64,000 nt of DNA from Sorghum bicolor (Eukaryota; Streptophyta; Magnoliopsida; Poales; Poaceae). The DNA is taken from NCBI RefSeq assembly GCF_000003195.3, contig NC_012870.2, forward strand, positions 30,434,477 through 30,498,476. Direction: 5' to 3'. The notes beneath the pieces are model-generated. The model saw only the letters and a program-made list of their open reading frames with translations. It was not told the origin of the DNA and ran no database searches. Shown here one piece after another: positions 54,801-64,000 of this stretch. Made by a program: the position numbers and the translations under genes. How positions within the stretch are numbered: position 1 is the stretch's first letter; the number at the start of each line of letters is the position of its first letter.

Positions 54801-57800
54801 TGTCCCATGGTCTTCTCTTTATTTCACCATGCTCATCAAACAATTCACTTCTTCATTTGAAAACTATTTTTTTTGAGAAACACAGTGTCTTACTTTTTTT
54901 TGAACATAAAATACAGCAGGGGAAACCCCCACTGAGATTTTATAAAGAAAAAAAGGGTAAGAACTGTACAAGAAAACAAGCACAACAAAAACCACCTCTT
55001 AGAGCCACTTGGCAACCAGAAAACTAAGAAAAGGGATCTAAACAAAGGAGGAAAGAAGAGCGTTTGTCCTCAGATATCCTAAGAGCTTGCAGTCTAGCCT
55101 CGTCTAAGAAGGAGCATTTCCAGGAGGAGAAAGAAGGTCGTCCTCTGTCAAAAATAAAGTTGTTTCGCTGCTTCCATATGTGCCAGGCAGCAATGATGAA
55201 GATCTCCATGAAGAAGGGATTCTGGTATTGCTGTTTTGACTGCATCATCATTTGGAAGAAATCACTTTGGAAGTTCCAGTGCATATTCAAGTGATGCCAG
55301 CAGGCCTGACTAAAAGGGCAACTGAAGAAGAGATGAAAAGCAGTTTCCTCAACACGCAGTGTCTTACTCATTTAGTTAGAGCTCTGGACATTGCCTTTTT
55401 ATGTGCTCTGTTATTTTTTGGGGCAATATATGATATTAGCAGTATTTATGATCACATGCATTGGTTCTTTGTGAGCATCACCATGATTTATAAATTATGT
55501 TAATATGTTATGTCTAGGCACTCTTTTATGGGAGTTCATGTTTTTTTTTCTAGGGTTGATGCAAGCCTTTTGCTTTCAACTTTGTGCTATCGCACAATTA
55601 AAACTCCTGAAGGAAACATAATCAAGGCGGTTGACAGTTCTGCAGCTGTCATCGGTCGTGATACTCTTGCAAAGACTGTTTATGCTCGACTATTTGATTG
55701 GTATGACCATGTCTCTTCATGAACTGCTTTACATTTTTTCAATGCGGTGCTTATAGCGTGGCTACTGCAGGCTTGTTGACAACATTAATAAGTCCATTGG
55801 GCAGGACATGGAGTCTAGGTCACAGATTGGGGTCTTGGACATCTATGGTTTTGAGTGTTTCAAATATAACAGGTCAGGCTTTCGGTCTTTCTTTCAAACT
55901 GATAAGCAGAGGCCTATTGTTCCCCTGCCAAACTAGCCAAAATTTTAGCTTTGCCCTTGTTTAGATGCGAAAAGATTTTGGATTTCGCTACTGTAGCACT
56001 TTTGTTTGTTTGTGGCAAATATTGTTTAATTATGGACTAACTAGAATCAAAAGATTCGTGTCGCGATTTACAGTTAAACTGTGCAATTAGTTTTTATTTT
56101 CGTCTATATTTAATGCTTCATGCATGTGTTGAAAGATTTGATGTGACGGAGAATCTTGAAAACTTTTTGGTTTTCGGGATGAACTAAACAAGGCCTTTGT
56201 GTCGGTGACTATTCTTCAAGGAGCTTCATAATTAAAAAATATTACCTAGTACAAGTATTAATGTGATGCCAAATTTTGTTATTTTCTTCAAGTTTCAAGA
56301 AGACAACCAAAAGCCTAATATTCCCCTGTCAAGAAGCAGCTTGACCAAACTTTGAAGTTTGTTATGTTGGTCATTCTTGAAGGAACTGCTTGTCTCGAAA
56401 TAATACCACCACAATTATTTATGCAATGCTAATTTTTGTTAACAAACACCAGTGCCAGATTTGGTTAGCAAATAACGAGCTAGCTCGCAACTCAGTAATG
56501 TTAGGCATGTTTGGCTCCCTTGGCTTCTCTTGCATAGCATGCTCTTGGGCAAGGACTTTTGAATGGAATAAGAATTCTGTTGACTGCCCTTGGTTGTAAG
56601 AGAACTTCAAATGGAAAAATCTTATTCATGGTAATAAAAAAAATCTTAATGCACTTAGTTATTCCTTAGAGTGTTTGTACTTGATTGATAAAATTTGTAG
56701 TAGACTAGTTGGTATGTTCTGAAGTTGATGGGCCTATATAATACACCAGCACTTGATAATATTGTGATATGGTGGGAAATGCTGGCATTCCTTGGTTTCA
56801 TGCACTTTGGTTGAATTCTTTTAATGGTAAAGTGTAACATTCGCACACACAAAAAGAGTAGGTGGAAAGCTAAATTGTAGTACAATGCAATTCCAACCTA
56901 CACTGTTAGCTGTCTTACTTCACATGAAGATTCTTCAACTCTATTGTTAAAATACTTTTTAAAGATTTAGTTTAATCTATTTTTTCTTTTCGAATTTCTG
57001 ATGGCCCTTCCTTCTGCTAGCTTTGAGCAGTTGTGCATCAATTTTGCTAATGAAAAGCTTCAACAACATTTTAATAAGGTATTTTATGACCCTGCCTATG
57101 TCCTTCCTCATAATCACAAACATATTTGATTCTTTGTATTTTGAATTTCTTGATTCAGCATGTTTTCAAGGTGGAGCAGGAGGAATATAAAACAGAAGAA
57201 ATTAATTGGAGCTACATTGAATTTGTTGATAACCAAGATATATTGGATCTTATTGAAAAGGTCTAAACTTCTAAAACTATAAGAGTCTATAGTTACATTT
57301 GAAATGTCCCCTGTTATTTGTGGTGATACGAATGCCAATGCTGTATTGCTTGCTCACATTTTCTTTTAGTTTTGATACCAGTGTGCACATATAATGAACA
57401 TACAAAGGCCTTGACATGCCTGTGTCATGTGCTGGTGAAGTTTGCTACATTCTCTGTTCATAAATTGTCTGCACAGAGTATGATATGGTAGTTATATTTG
57501 ATTTACCTTTATCAGCTTGCCTGTGTTACTAACCTTTGGAATTGCAAAGTACAAAAACACTCCAGAGATGGAGTCGTACATATATATAGAGAGCCCCCTG
57601 GCTATATATAGATAGAGCCAGCTATATATAGATAGAGCCTATAGATAGGCCTATTGACTAGATCTTCATCATATACTTAACACCCCCCTTCAAACTCAAG
57701 GTGGAATTGGAGGATCTGAAGCATTGAGTTTGATCAAGTGAAGCCGATGCTGCTCTCGAGTTTGTGCTTTAGTGAAGAAATCAGCCAGCTGCAGCACAGA

Positions 57801-60800
57801 AGGCACATATCGAAGAGCAATGGTCTTCTGATGACAATGAGACCAAGTAAAGAAGGCATCAACACCAATATGTTTAGTTAGTTCATGCTTCACAGGATCA
57901 TTGGCAATTTGTATAGCTGCAGTACTGTCACAAAGAAGAGGTGTGGCAGCATCACAAGAAACCCCAAAATCAGCCAACAACCATCGAAGCCAGACAATCT
58001 CTGCAGTAGTAGTGGCAAGGGCTCGAAGTTCTGCCTCTGCACTAGAGCGAGATACAGCAGTCTGCTTCTTGGACTTCCATGCAATAGGTGAGGAACCAAG
58101 AAGAATACAATAACCGGTGATGGAACAACGATATGTTGGATCACTCGCCCAAGTGGAGTCCGAGTAAGCATAGAGCTGAAGCGGACTATTACGAGCATAG
58201 AATAAACATCGAGATGCTGTCCCCCTTAAGTACCGTAGTACACGCAGTAAATGTCCAAAATGAACAAAAGTAGGAGCACTCACAAACTGGCTCAAAATAT
58301 GAACTGCATGAGCGATATCTGGTCTGGTAACAGTGAGATAAACAAGACTACCCACAAGATGTCTATATCTAGAGGGGTCCGGAAGAGGTATACCATCAGT
58401 AGGACGAAGCTGCAGGTGAAGATCCATGGGTGTGGCAGTCGTCCGATTGTCAGTGAGTCCAGAACGAGCAATAAGATCTTGGATGTACTTGCTCTGAGAA
58501 ATATAGTATCCACTGGCACATTGCTTAACCTCAATGCCTAAGAAATAGCTGAGAGGACCTAAATCAGACATTTGAAAGTGTTCACCAAGCTTCTGTTTGA
58601 CAAGAGAAATATATTCCACATCATCACCCGTAAGCAATATATCATCAACATATAAAATAAGCAAGGTACGGCCACGTGATGAGAGATGAATAAACAGAGC
58701 AGGGTCATGATCACTAGATGTGAAACAGCAACCTTTAACACTGATACAAAACGTTCAAACCAAGCACGAGGGGCTTGTTTAAGACCATATAAAGCACGAC
58801 GAAGTCGGCAAACATAAGGAGGTGGTTGCATATAAACTTCCTCATTCAAATCACCATGAAGAAAAGCATTCTTAACATCCATTTGAGAAATGACCCAAGA
58901 AGATGATGCAGCCACTGCAAGTAAAGTACGAACTGTGGTCATGTGAGCAACAGGGGCAAATGTCTCTTCATAATCAAGGCCCGCAGTTTGCTGAAACCCC
59001 CGTGCTACAAGACGCGCTTTATATCTTTCAACAGAACCATCTGACTTGGTTTTAATCTTGAAAACCCACTTACTGGTGATTGGTACAGCATGTGAAGGCA
59101 ATGGCACAAGTTCCCAAGTACCTTGAAGATCAAGAGCAGCAAGCTCCTCAGACATAGCAAGCTGCCACTCTGGAATACTAGAAGCTTCCTGAAAAGTGGA
59201 TGGCTCCTGAACAACAACACTCGCACGTTGAAAGCCCAACTTATCAGGAGGATGAATAGTAGCACGATTCCGTAGATTATATGGTGGTGCAACCTGTGTC
59301 TCATCACAAATAGCACAGGACTCATCATTGTTAGTAAAATCATCGTGGCTGGGAGTATCAGGACTGGCCGAGGAAGTAGTTATAGGAATAGGCTGTTTAG
59401 GACGACGAGTGTAGGCTTTGTAATTGGTGGACGACGTGGTGGAGATGCAAGAGAATTGGGTGGCTGATTATCAATAGGTGGTGAAGGTGGTTGATTATTT
59501 TGAGGAGGTGGCTGATTGTCAATGTCAAGGGTCTCAAAAGATGAATGAATATGGATAAGAGGGCTGGAAGGTGACTCACATTGTGGGGTGGCATCATTAC
59601 TCACTGAAATAGGAGGAAGATACAGAAAAGAGGTGGACTCAGTGGGAGCATATGATGACTTTGTACAGGTGTTGTAAAAGAAAGGACGGTCCTCAACAAA
59701 GGTGACATCACGGGAGATACGTATGCGGCGAGAAGAAGGATCATAGCAACGATAACCCTTATGCTCAGGACTATATCCAAGGAAAACACACTCAACCGAT
59801 TGAGCAGTCAACTTTGTTCGTTCACGAGGGGCAAGTAAAACATAGCATAGACATCCAAAGACTCGAAGATGATCATAGCGAGGAGTCCCGAAAAGAACTT
59901 CACCAGTACTCTTGCCAGACAATTTGGACGATGGTTGTCTATTAATAAGATACACAGACATGGAAACAGCCTCTCCCCAAAAGTGTGAAGGAACAAAAGA
60001 AGCAATTAAAAGTGTGCGAGTTGTTTCTATCAAATGGCGATGTTTGCGTTCAGCAACCCCGTTCTGAGCATGAGCACCAGGACATGAGAGCTGAGCAAGA
60101 GTACCCTCAGAGTCTAGAAACTGGCGGAAGGCAGCGGATAAATACTCCCCACCAGAATCAGAACGAAAAACTCGAATTGGGGTAGAAAATTGAGTGTGTA
60201 CCATGCGAGCAAAGGTTTGGTAAATATTGCATAATTGGGACCGATGTTTCATGAAGTAAATCCAAGTATAACGAGAATGATCATCAATGAAAATAACATA
60301 ATATTTATGACCACCTTTTGTAGCAAAAGGTGCAGGACCCCATACATCGGAATGAACAAGATCAAAAGGTTTGGAAGCATGGGAATCACTAATAGAATAG
60401 GGGAGTTGTATCTGTTTCCCAAGCTTACAACCTTTACAATGATAACTAGACTCGATAGAAGTGGGACCTAAACAACCTTTATTTATTAAACTAGACAAAC
60501 GAGACCCACATAAATGACCAAGACGATGATGCCACTTGGCGAAGGACGAGGGAGATGGTGACGGTGATGAGGCGGCTGATGACACATGAGCGGAAATGTG
60601 AGGGAGACGCAAGGTGTCAAGAACGTAGAGGCTAGGTGAACCGCTACGGCGATGGCCAGTCCCAAGTACAGTCCCGGTTCGACGATCCTGTATAAAGCAA
60701 GTTGAGTCATCAAAACCAACAAAACAATTATGGTCAGCAAGTTGACCAACAGAGAGGAGGTTCATAGACAACTTAGGTACAAAGGAGACATCAGGAACAG

Positions 60801-63800
60801 AGAAATATGAATTTGAAAGAGAACCATGATGAGTGATAGGATAACTTGTACCATCTGCTGTCTGAACAGAAACACCATCAACAACTGGTTTGCAGGCCAC
60901 AAGCTGAGACTGATCAGACGTCACATGAAAAGAAGCCCCGGAATCAAGCACCCAAGACGAAGATGAAGAACCAGCAGCAGCAGCAGCAGCAGCAGCAACT
61001 GACACAGATCCTTTAGGAGTAGATCCTGTACCACGACCCCTAGTGGTTCGAGCAGCGTGACGAGCACGAAATTCAGCCAATTTCTCTAGATGGTGCACAA
61101 AACAATTATCTGGAGTATGATCAGTTCTACCACAATGCGGACAAGGCTCCTGCGAGGCACCATTTGGTGTACTGAACTTCTGAGAAGCAGCCAGCACATT
61201 ATGAGACACGTGTGGAAGAAGTCAGAGACCGGAGACGTGTCTCTTCAGCAAGCAATTCTGGCAGTGCCTTTGCCATTGTTAGAGCGGAAGAATCATGAAG
61301 CAACCGAGTACAGATGGAATCAAATTCCGCTCTTACACCCATGACAAAACGATAAGTAAGAAACTTTTCAATAAACTTGTGGGCTGGACAATCCTCAGCT
61401 GTACAGTCAGGCACCATAGAGGTCAAGGATCCCATCAGACGCCCAAAAGCTGAGTAGTACTCATCAACAGACATGTCTTGCTGCTCAATACTATGAGTTT
61501 GCTGCATAAGAGTGTGCAAGAGAGCACCACTGTCCTGGACATAGCGTGCCTTCAAGGAGGACCAGATAGCCTTGGCTGTTTTACACTTGGATAGACTCAT
61601 AATCATAGATTGCTTAGTACTGTTGATCATGGCAGCCATCACCTTGCCATCATTCTTTTGCCAAGTTTTGACATCAGCAGCATTACTCCGATCCTGCTGA
61701 AGCTTAGGAGGATCATCAGCTAGATGATCAAGGAGCTCATGACCCCTTAAAGCAGTTTCCACACAAAAAGCCCACTCTGGGTAATTCTGACCATCAAGGG
61801 TAATGTTGATAACAATAGTGTTGAGCTGCGATGACATGACTGAAGAGTTGTAACAAACAAACAAGGGAAGAAAAACTGTTACCACCGTGACTGGAAATAG
61901 CCTGAGATGGTCTCTGCAGAAACAGAGGAAGAAAACTCCAAATCTCCACGGGTAGAGAAGATGACCACGTGCAGCGTGCAGGGATGAAGAGCCACGGGCG
62001 GAAGAGGACAGGGCACGCAGGAAGACGACTCCCGCGGGCGCTCCAAATCTCCACGGGCAGGGCACGCGGGAAGACGACACCCGCGAGCGGACGCAAGTCG
62101 TCCCCGCGCGTGAAGAAAAGCCCGCGCGTGATGCGATGACGGACTCGTGACGGACACCTGTGCGGACGACGACCCCGCGCGCGATGCGACCCACGAGAGC
62201 GGACAGCTCCGCGACGACGAGTCGCGAAGGCGCGAAGGTGGAGACGAGACGCGAAGGCGTGAAGGTGAAGACGACGGTGGCGATGTGCCGACCCCCGTGA
62301 AAACAGAGGAAACGCGATGGGCGGCAGACGGCGGCACACGCGATGGGCGTGCGGCGACCGGTAAAAAAATGGATCTTGGGGGTGATTAGGGATCAGATTA
62401 GCCCTAATTCGACCCCCTAAACCATGCTTTGGTACCATGTTACTAACCTTTGGAATTGCAAAGTACAAAAACACTCCAAAGATGGAGTCGTACATATATA
62501 TAAAGAGCCCCCTGGCTATATATAGATAGAGCCGGCTATATATAGATAGAGCCTATAGATAGGCCTATTGACTAGATCTTCATCATATACTTAACAGACT
62601 AAACTTTTCAAGTTTTTCCTTTCTCCCTTCTGATTGTGGTAGGCGCCTATACCTGTAATGATGTTTGTAGCTTTGCAATATGTAGTAATTGTTTGACATA
62701 TCTTGGCTGTAGTGCTGAACTAAATTCAGAATAATCTTAAAATTGAAATAGAGCTAAAGATGTTGGTTATCTCCCATTGAATCTAAAAAGGGCATAAGTT
62801 GATTTGATGCACAATTTTCCTGTAGACAATAGTTTCTAAATTGTACTTGCCATTTTACAGAAGTATCATTGCCGTAGTTATGCTAAAACCTTGATCTTAA
62901 TAGTAATGTGCATTTTCTATTAAAAAGTAATCCATATAGCACTGGTTACAGACGTATAGTTATGAGGAGGAAAGTTGGTACATTCTGCTTGCCGATGTAC
63001 ATGTAATGTGACTGCACATTTGAACTTCTGAAAAAGATGGTTATATCACTGCATGTGTTCTTTTCTCGAACATATATCACTGAATGCGTTTTTCTTGTTG
63101 GAATCTTTCCTCCATTTATGTTTCATGTTAGCATATTATTATAATATATGAAAATAATTCAAAGTAACTGTACCTTTAATCACTGTCTTTAACATTTAGA
63201 AGTGTTTTTGGCATGTGTCTGAGTGATATTTAACTTAGCTCGATTATTCTATTCAATGTCATCTACTTATATTACCAAATTTGCAGAAAATGACTAATTG
63301 CATCCTTGTCGATGGCATCAATGAATATATATCTAGTGCTGAAATATTTGGTTTCATCTATGTGTGGATTTATATAATTGTTCTATTTCTTTTTTGTTTT
63401 GCAGAAACCAATAGGAATAGTTTCACTTTTGGATGAAGCATGGTAGGATTTCATACTGTGTTATCAAACACTTCAGAGTTCAAATTCTAACTCCTTTCTA
63501 GTCTTGTTAAACAGCATGCTTGGAAAATCAACACATGAAACTTTTGCGATGAAGTTATTTCAGAATTTAAGAGCACACCCGAGACTAGAAAAACCAAAGC
63601 TCTCAAAGACGGATTTCGCGCTGTCTCATTTTGCTGGAAAGGCATGTCCTGTGAATCACATTTCTTGTAAGCTATTCTTAGCATTTTGTTGCTCTGACTA
63701 GGTTAGAGCATGTGGCAATAATGGTCTACTTTTTGTAGGTGACCTACCAAACTGATTTGTTTTTGGAGAAGAACCGAGATTATGTTATTGCAGAGCACCA

Positions 63801-63912
63801 AAACCTTTTGTCTTCTTCAAAATGCTCATTTATTTCTGGTCTCTTTGCTTCACAACAAGATGATCCATTGAAATCATCTTATAAGTTTTCTTCAGTAGCT
63901 TCACGATTTAAG
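39863..63912 (+). CDS. Class XI myosin heavy chain, motor domain (15 exons seen, 3'-partial)
   Basis: Class XI myosins walk on actin and drive organelle transport and cytoplasmic streaming in plants. Exons: 39863-39997, 40120-40263, 40527-40672, 40758-40914, 41023-41081, 41427-41583, 53707-53856, 53958-54094, 55554-55700, 55771-55872, 57021-57078, 57159-57260, 63405-63442, 63515-63641 and 63739-63912; phases all join, giving 611 residues. Visible motifs: the SH3-like start ([10 protein letters not shown]), P-loop GESGAGKT at 157-164, switch I NDNSSRFGK from 210, switch II DIYGFE at 434-439, [17 protein letters not shown], and [12 protein letters not shown]. The actin-binding end, IQ motifs, coiled coil and tail lie beyond the window. 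The start is the first in-frame ATG before the conserved region. All introns are GT-AG except a GC-AG pair after exon 14. Introns 6 and 12 are swollen to 12.1 and 6.1 kb by retrotransposons. Confidence 0.93.
41711..41944 (+). repeat. 5' LTR of element G (234 bp)
   Basis: It starts TGTTAGAATTAATTGC and ends CTTCTATCA, followed directly by the primer site TGGTATCAGAC. It differs from the reassembled 3' LTR at about three positions by eye. A TATTTATATG TATA-like box lies near 41875. Confidence 0.9.
42016..43293 (+). pseudogene. Gag of element G, with in-frame stop
   Basis: From ATG 42016 the protein begins with a coiled-coil-like stretch rich in Ala, Glu, Arg and Leu (residues 1-100: [20 protein letters not shown] and similar). 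A copia-type Gag follows ([12 protein letters not shown], then [20 protein letters not shown]). A TAG at 42802-42804 interrupts it, and the same frame resumes with [16 protein letters not shown]. No CCHC knuckle is seen; the tail is Pro/His-rich and frame-shifted. The element cannot make full Gag from this copy. Confidence 0.75.
43293..45062 (+). pseudogene. Protease and integrase of element G, broken
   Basis: The protease motif [12 protein letters not shown] (near 43447) is present. Pre-integrase sequence ([12 protein letters not shown]) is cut by a stop at 43893. The integrase core has [16 protein letters not shown] and [11 protein letters not shown] with its acidic residues. TAG codons at 44343-44345 and 45060-45062 break the frame, and the stretch 44690-45060 is proline-rich, as is usual between integrase and reverse transcriptase. 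Several nonsense codons mean no polyprotein can be made. Confidence 0.75.
45178..46842 (+). pseudogene. Reverse transcriptase and RNase H of element G (open 554 codons)
   Basis: This is the best-preserved part of G. It contains [18 protein letters not shown], the RT segment [29 protein letters not shown], the active site YVDDIVLT, and RNase H residues in [17 protein letters not shown] and [10 protein letters not shown]. The frame is uninterrupted to the G-rich tract at 46804-46814, next to the 3' LTR. It is a different frame from the protease-integrase part, so it is orphaned from its polyprotein and is classed as a pseudogene fragment. Confidence 0.8.
46815..46878 (+). repeat. 3' LTR of element G, first part
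   Basis: These 64 bases match the start of the 5' LTR at 41711. The LTR is interrupted after TATTTAC by element H and resumes at 52651, after a second copy of TTTAC. A long G run precedes it, acting as polypurine tract. Confidence 0.9.
46879..47227 (+). repeat. 5' LTR of element H (349 bp)
   Basis: It contains two direct copies of a roughly 44-bp segment (CTTGACTGCTTTTAGGA... AGCATCTGTAGGACA) near 46950-47040. A CCTATAAATATG TATA-like box lies near 47081. The end GACTAACA is followed by the primer site. Confidence 0.88.
47541..52200 (+). pseudogene. Gag-Pol of element H, frameshifted at least three times
   Basis: The polyprotein keeps Gag ([19 protein letters not shown]), a CCHC knuckle [14 protein letters not shown], protease [12 protein letters not shown], integrase ([23 protein letters not shown]), reverse transcriptase with YVDDLVITG, and RNase H. 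Breaks: a 10-bp duplication of the TGATGACCG type near 49977-49996 shifts the frame before the end of integrase. A one-base loss near 51206 falls within the RT after APRAW. A further shift near 52000 falls within RNase H. Gag probably starts upstream of or near 47541; the first ATG is not certain. The overall order and motifs match element F. Confidence 0.85.
52284..52645 (+). repeat. 3' LTR of element H (362 bp)
   Basis: It matches the 5' LTR but is 13 bases longer because TTAGACTAGCATC is present twice in tandem near 52447-52472. About six single-base differences were counted by eye. Confidence 0.88.
52651..52820 (+). repeat. 3' LTR of element G, second part
   Basis: The sequence resumes the G LTR at TCCCCAAGCTTGCTG and ends CTTCTATCA, giving 234 bp in total with the first part (64 + 170). 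The CCAGG duplication follows directly. Confidence 0.9.
53049..53195. mobile_element. Stowaway MITE in myosin intron 6
   Basis: The ends CTCCCTCCGTTCCAAATTAT and TTTGGAATGGAGGGAA are inverted repeats flanked by TA. The length of about 147 bp and the AGCCAAAA-type inner inverted repeats are typical. It lies downstream of element G in the same intron. Confidence 0.85.
54424..54597. mobile_element. Stowaway MITE in myosin intron 8
   Basis: The ends CTCCCTCCGTCCTA and TAGGACGGAGGGAG are a perfect 14-bp inverted repeat flanked by TA. The inner part has a second inverted pair (AAGGCATAACCAC and GTGGTTACGCCTT). The high terminal match suggests a fairly recent copy. Confidence 0.9.
54895..55356 (-). 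mobile_element. 5'-truncated LINE with 12-bp target duplication, myosin intron 8
   Basis: The duplication CAGTGTCTTACT occurs at 54883-54894 and 55357-55368. Between them the minus strand ends in a short poly-A (T run at 54895-54901 on +). It encodes the C-terminal end of a LINE ORF2: a zinc-binding RT segment ([17 protein letters not shown]) and [13 protein letters not shown]. This is the usual signature of target-primed integration with 5' truncation. Only about 115 codons of the protein survive, without the reverse transcriptase core. Confidence 0.85.
55953..56195. mobile_element. GGCCTTGTTTA-type MITE, copy 3, myosin intron 10
   Basis: The 243-bp element has ends GCCCTTGTTTAGAT and ATGAACTAAACAAGGCC, flanked by TTT on both sides (55950-55952 and 56196-56198). 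Inner blocks GTAGCACTTTTGTTTG, AAAAGATTCGT and GTGCAATTAGTTTTTATTTT are shared with the other two copies. Confidence 0.85.
57524..57682 (-). repeat. 3' LTR of element I (159 bp)
   Basis: The plus strand reads TGTTACTAACC at the left and ATACTTAACA at the right. It contains tandem CTATATATAGATAGAGCC repeats. It differs from the right LTR at about three bases by eye. Confidence 0.88.
57696..59239 (-). pseudogene. Reverse transcriptase and RNase H of element I, frameshifted
   Basis: On the minus strand the RT begins near 59200 ([20 protein letters not shown]). It continues through [32 protein letters not shown] and [15 protein letters not shown]. The frame shifts near 58745. RT resumes with [12 protein letters not shown] (active site YVDD near 58655) and is followed by RNase H ([29 protein letters not shown]). 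There is also a short gap in the segment before YVCRLRRAL. The frame differs from the protease-integrase ORF upstream, so no full polyprotein can be made. Confidence 0.8.
59380..61209 (-). pseudogene. Zinc knuckle, protease and integrase of element I (609 codons open)
   Basis: In order, on the minus strand: a C-x2-C-x4-H-x4-C knuckle ([14 protein letters not shown]), an alanine run from a short AGC microsatellite (about 60970-60999), protease [13 protein letters not shown], and pre-integrase [10 protein letters not shown] with CKGCKLGK. Integrase follows with [19 protein letters not shown] and [10 protein letters not shown], then a Pro/Gln-rich linker ending at the stop near 59380. All integrase acidic residues remain. 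It is in the +1 frame relative to the Gag ORF. Confidence 0.8.
61199..61837 (-). CDS. Gag of element I
   Basis: From ATG 61837 on the minus strand ([20 protein letters not shown]) the protein contains the UBN2-type copia Gag with [31 protein letters not shown], and [18 protein letters not shown]. It ends after about 212 residues in TSSTRVS, overlapping the downstream ORF by 11 bases in the +1 frame. It could still be translated, but joining to Pol needs a frameshift. The 600-bp leader to 62437 is GC-rich and includes longer open frames without a domain. Confidence 0.75.
   Translation of the reverse strand: MSSQLNTIVINITLDGQNYPEWAFCVETALRGHELLDHLADDPPKLQQDRSNAADVKTWQKNDGKVMAAMINSTKQSMIMSLSKCKTAKAIWSSLKARYVQDSGALLHTLMQQTHSIEQQDMSVDEYYSAFGRLMGSLTSMVPDCTAEDCPAHKFIEKFLTYRFVMGVRAEFDSICTRLLHDSSALTMAKALPELLAEETRLRSLTSSTRVS
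62438..62596 (-). repeat. 5' LTR of element I (159 bp)
   Basis: This is the partner of 57524-57682, with the primer site on its inner (left) side. It has the same TATATATAGATAGAGCC tandem units, which also supply TATA-like boxes. Confidence 0.88.
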
Positions 63913-64000
63913 GTATAGTGCTGCACGTTACTGTTTTCTTAATTTCCTCTGGGCGTAATTGTTTGTTTTTCCAGATTTTTACTTTATTTACTGTTTCTGG

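Larger units (their letters stand above)
57524..62596 (-). mobile_element. Copia element I, antisense in myosin intron 12
   Basis: Two 159-bp LTRs (57524-57682 and 62438-62596) enclose a minus-strand gag-pol. A TGGTACCAAAGC primer site (minus reading) lies at the inner side of the right LTR, and a G-rich tract (AAGGGGGG on minus) at the inner side of the left one. The flanks GCCTG and GACTA do not match as a clear target duplication. The internal genes are frameshifted. It is antisense to the myosin gene. Confidence 0.88.

Noticed and set aside
61794..62495. 233-codon minus-strand frame in the leader of element I
   Set aside because: It runs from the LTR through the primer site and overlaps the Gag start in another frame; Arg/Pro/Ser-rich with no domain.
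1..64000. CRISPR arrays, bacterial operons, antiviral islands
   Set aside because: The window is clearly plant nuclear DNA; the repeats found are transposon-type or short tandem repeats without spacer structure.

Overview
This is nuclear DNA from a grass, most likely an Andropogoneae species such as Sorghum or a close relative. The evidence is GT-AG split genes with plant protein families, LTR retrotransposons with tRNA-type primer-binding sites, GGCCTTGTTTA and CTCCCTCC MITEs, a grass SINE, and a Helitron with a CCGT...CTAG end. The species is an inference from repeat style; no database search was possible.

Three cellular genes lie on the + strand. (1) A complete MOB1 kinase-activator gene has 7 coding exons over 11584-14829 and encodes 216 aa. 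(2) A nuclear gene for a mitochondrial-type bS18 ribosomal protein has 5 coding exons over 31266-34058 and encodes 310 aa, with a long Gly/Ser-rich N-terminal extension. (3) The first 15 coding exons of a class XI myosin heavy chain run from 39863 to 63912 and continue beyond the window; the 611 residues seen include the P-loop, switch I and switch II. The introns and flanks of all three are packed with transposons.

Layout: 1-5559 holds two related Ty3/gypsy-type LTR units (A and B, minus strand), B looking non-autonomous. 5560-8493 is a broken gypsy element (C, minus) that appears inserted in the 5' LTR of a decayed copia element (D, 8494-10983). MOB1 follows, with a two-exon transposase-like C-terminal fragment and a 36-bp repeat in intron 2. 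15.5-20.7 kb holds a degraded plastid trnS-GCU copy, a SINE, a decayed gypsy-type gag (E) and MITEs. 20718-28595 is bounded by GAGCATCTCC inverted repeats and TAA duplications (PIF/Harbinger-like). It carries an intact, apparently very young copia element (F: one LTR difference, perfect 5-bp target duplication, one 1471-codon gag-pol ORF) and a small Mutator-like element. 28985-30417 is a Helitron with a tandemly duplicated 5' end, followed by a MITE, the bS18 gene, a Stowaway and a dead hAT transposase (35.7-38.0 kb).

The myosin gene has two greatly expanded introns. Intron 6 (12.1 kb) holds a decayed copia (G) whose 3' LTR was hit by a second copia (H, a relative of F); both have exact target duplications. 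Intron 12 (6.1 kb) holds an antisense copia (I). Other introns carry two Stowaways, a 5'-truncated LINE with a 12-bp target duplication and a GGCCTTGTTTA MITE. The predicted intron after exon 14 uses a GC-AG splice pair.

I found no CRISPR array, operon or obviously new biological system. What stands out is the exactly resolvable nesting of transposons and a few unusual gene-structure features.
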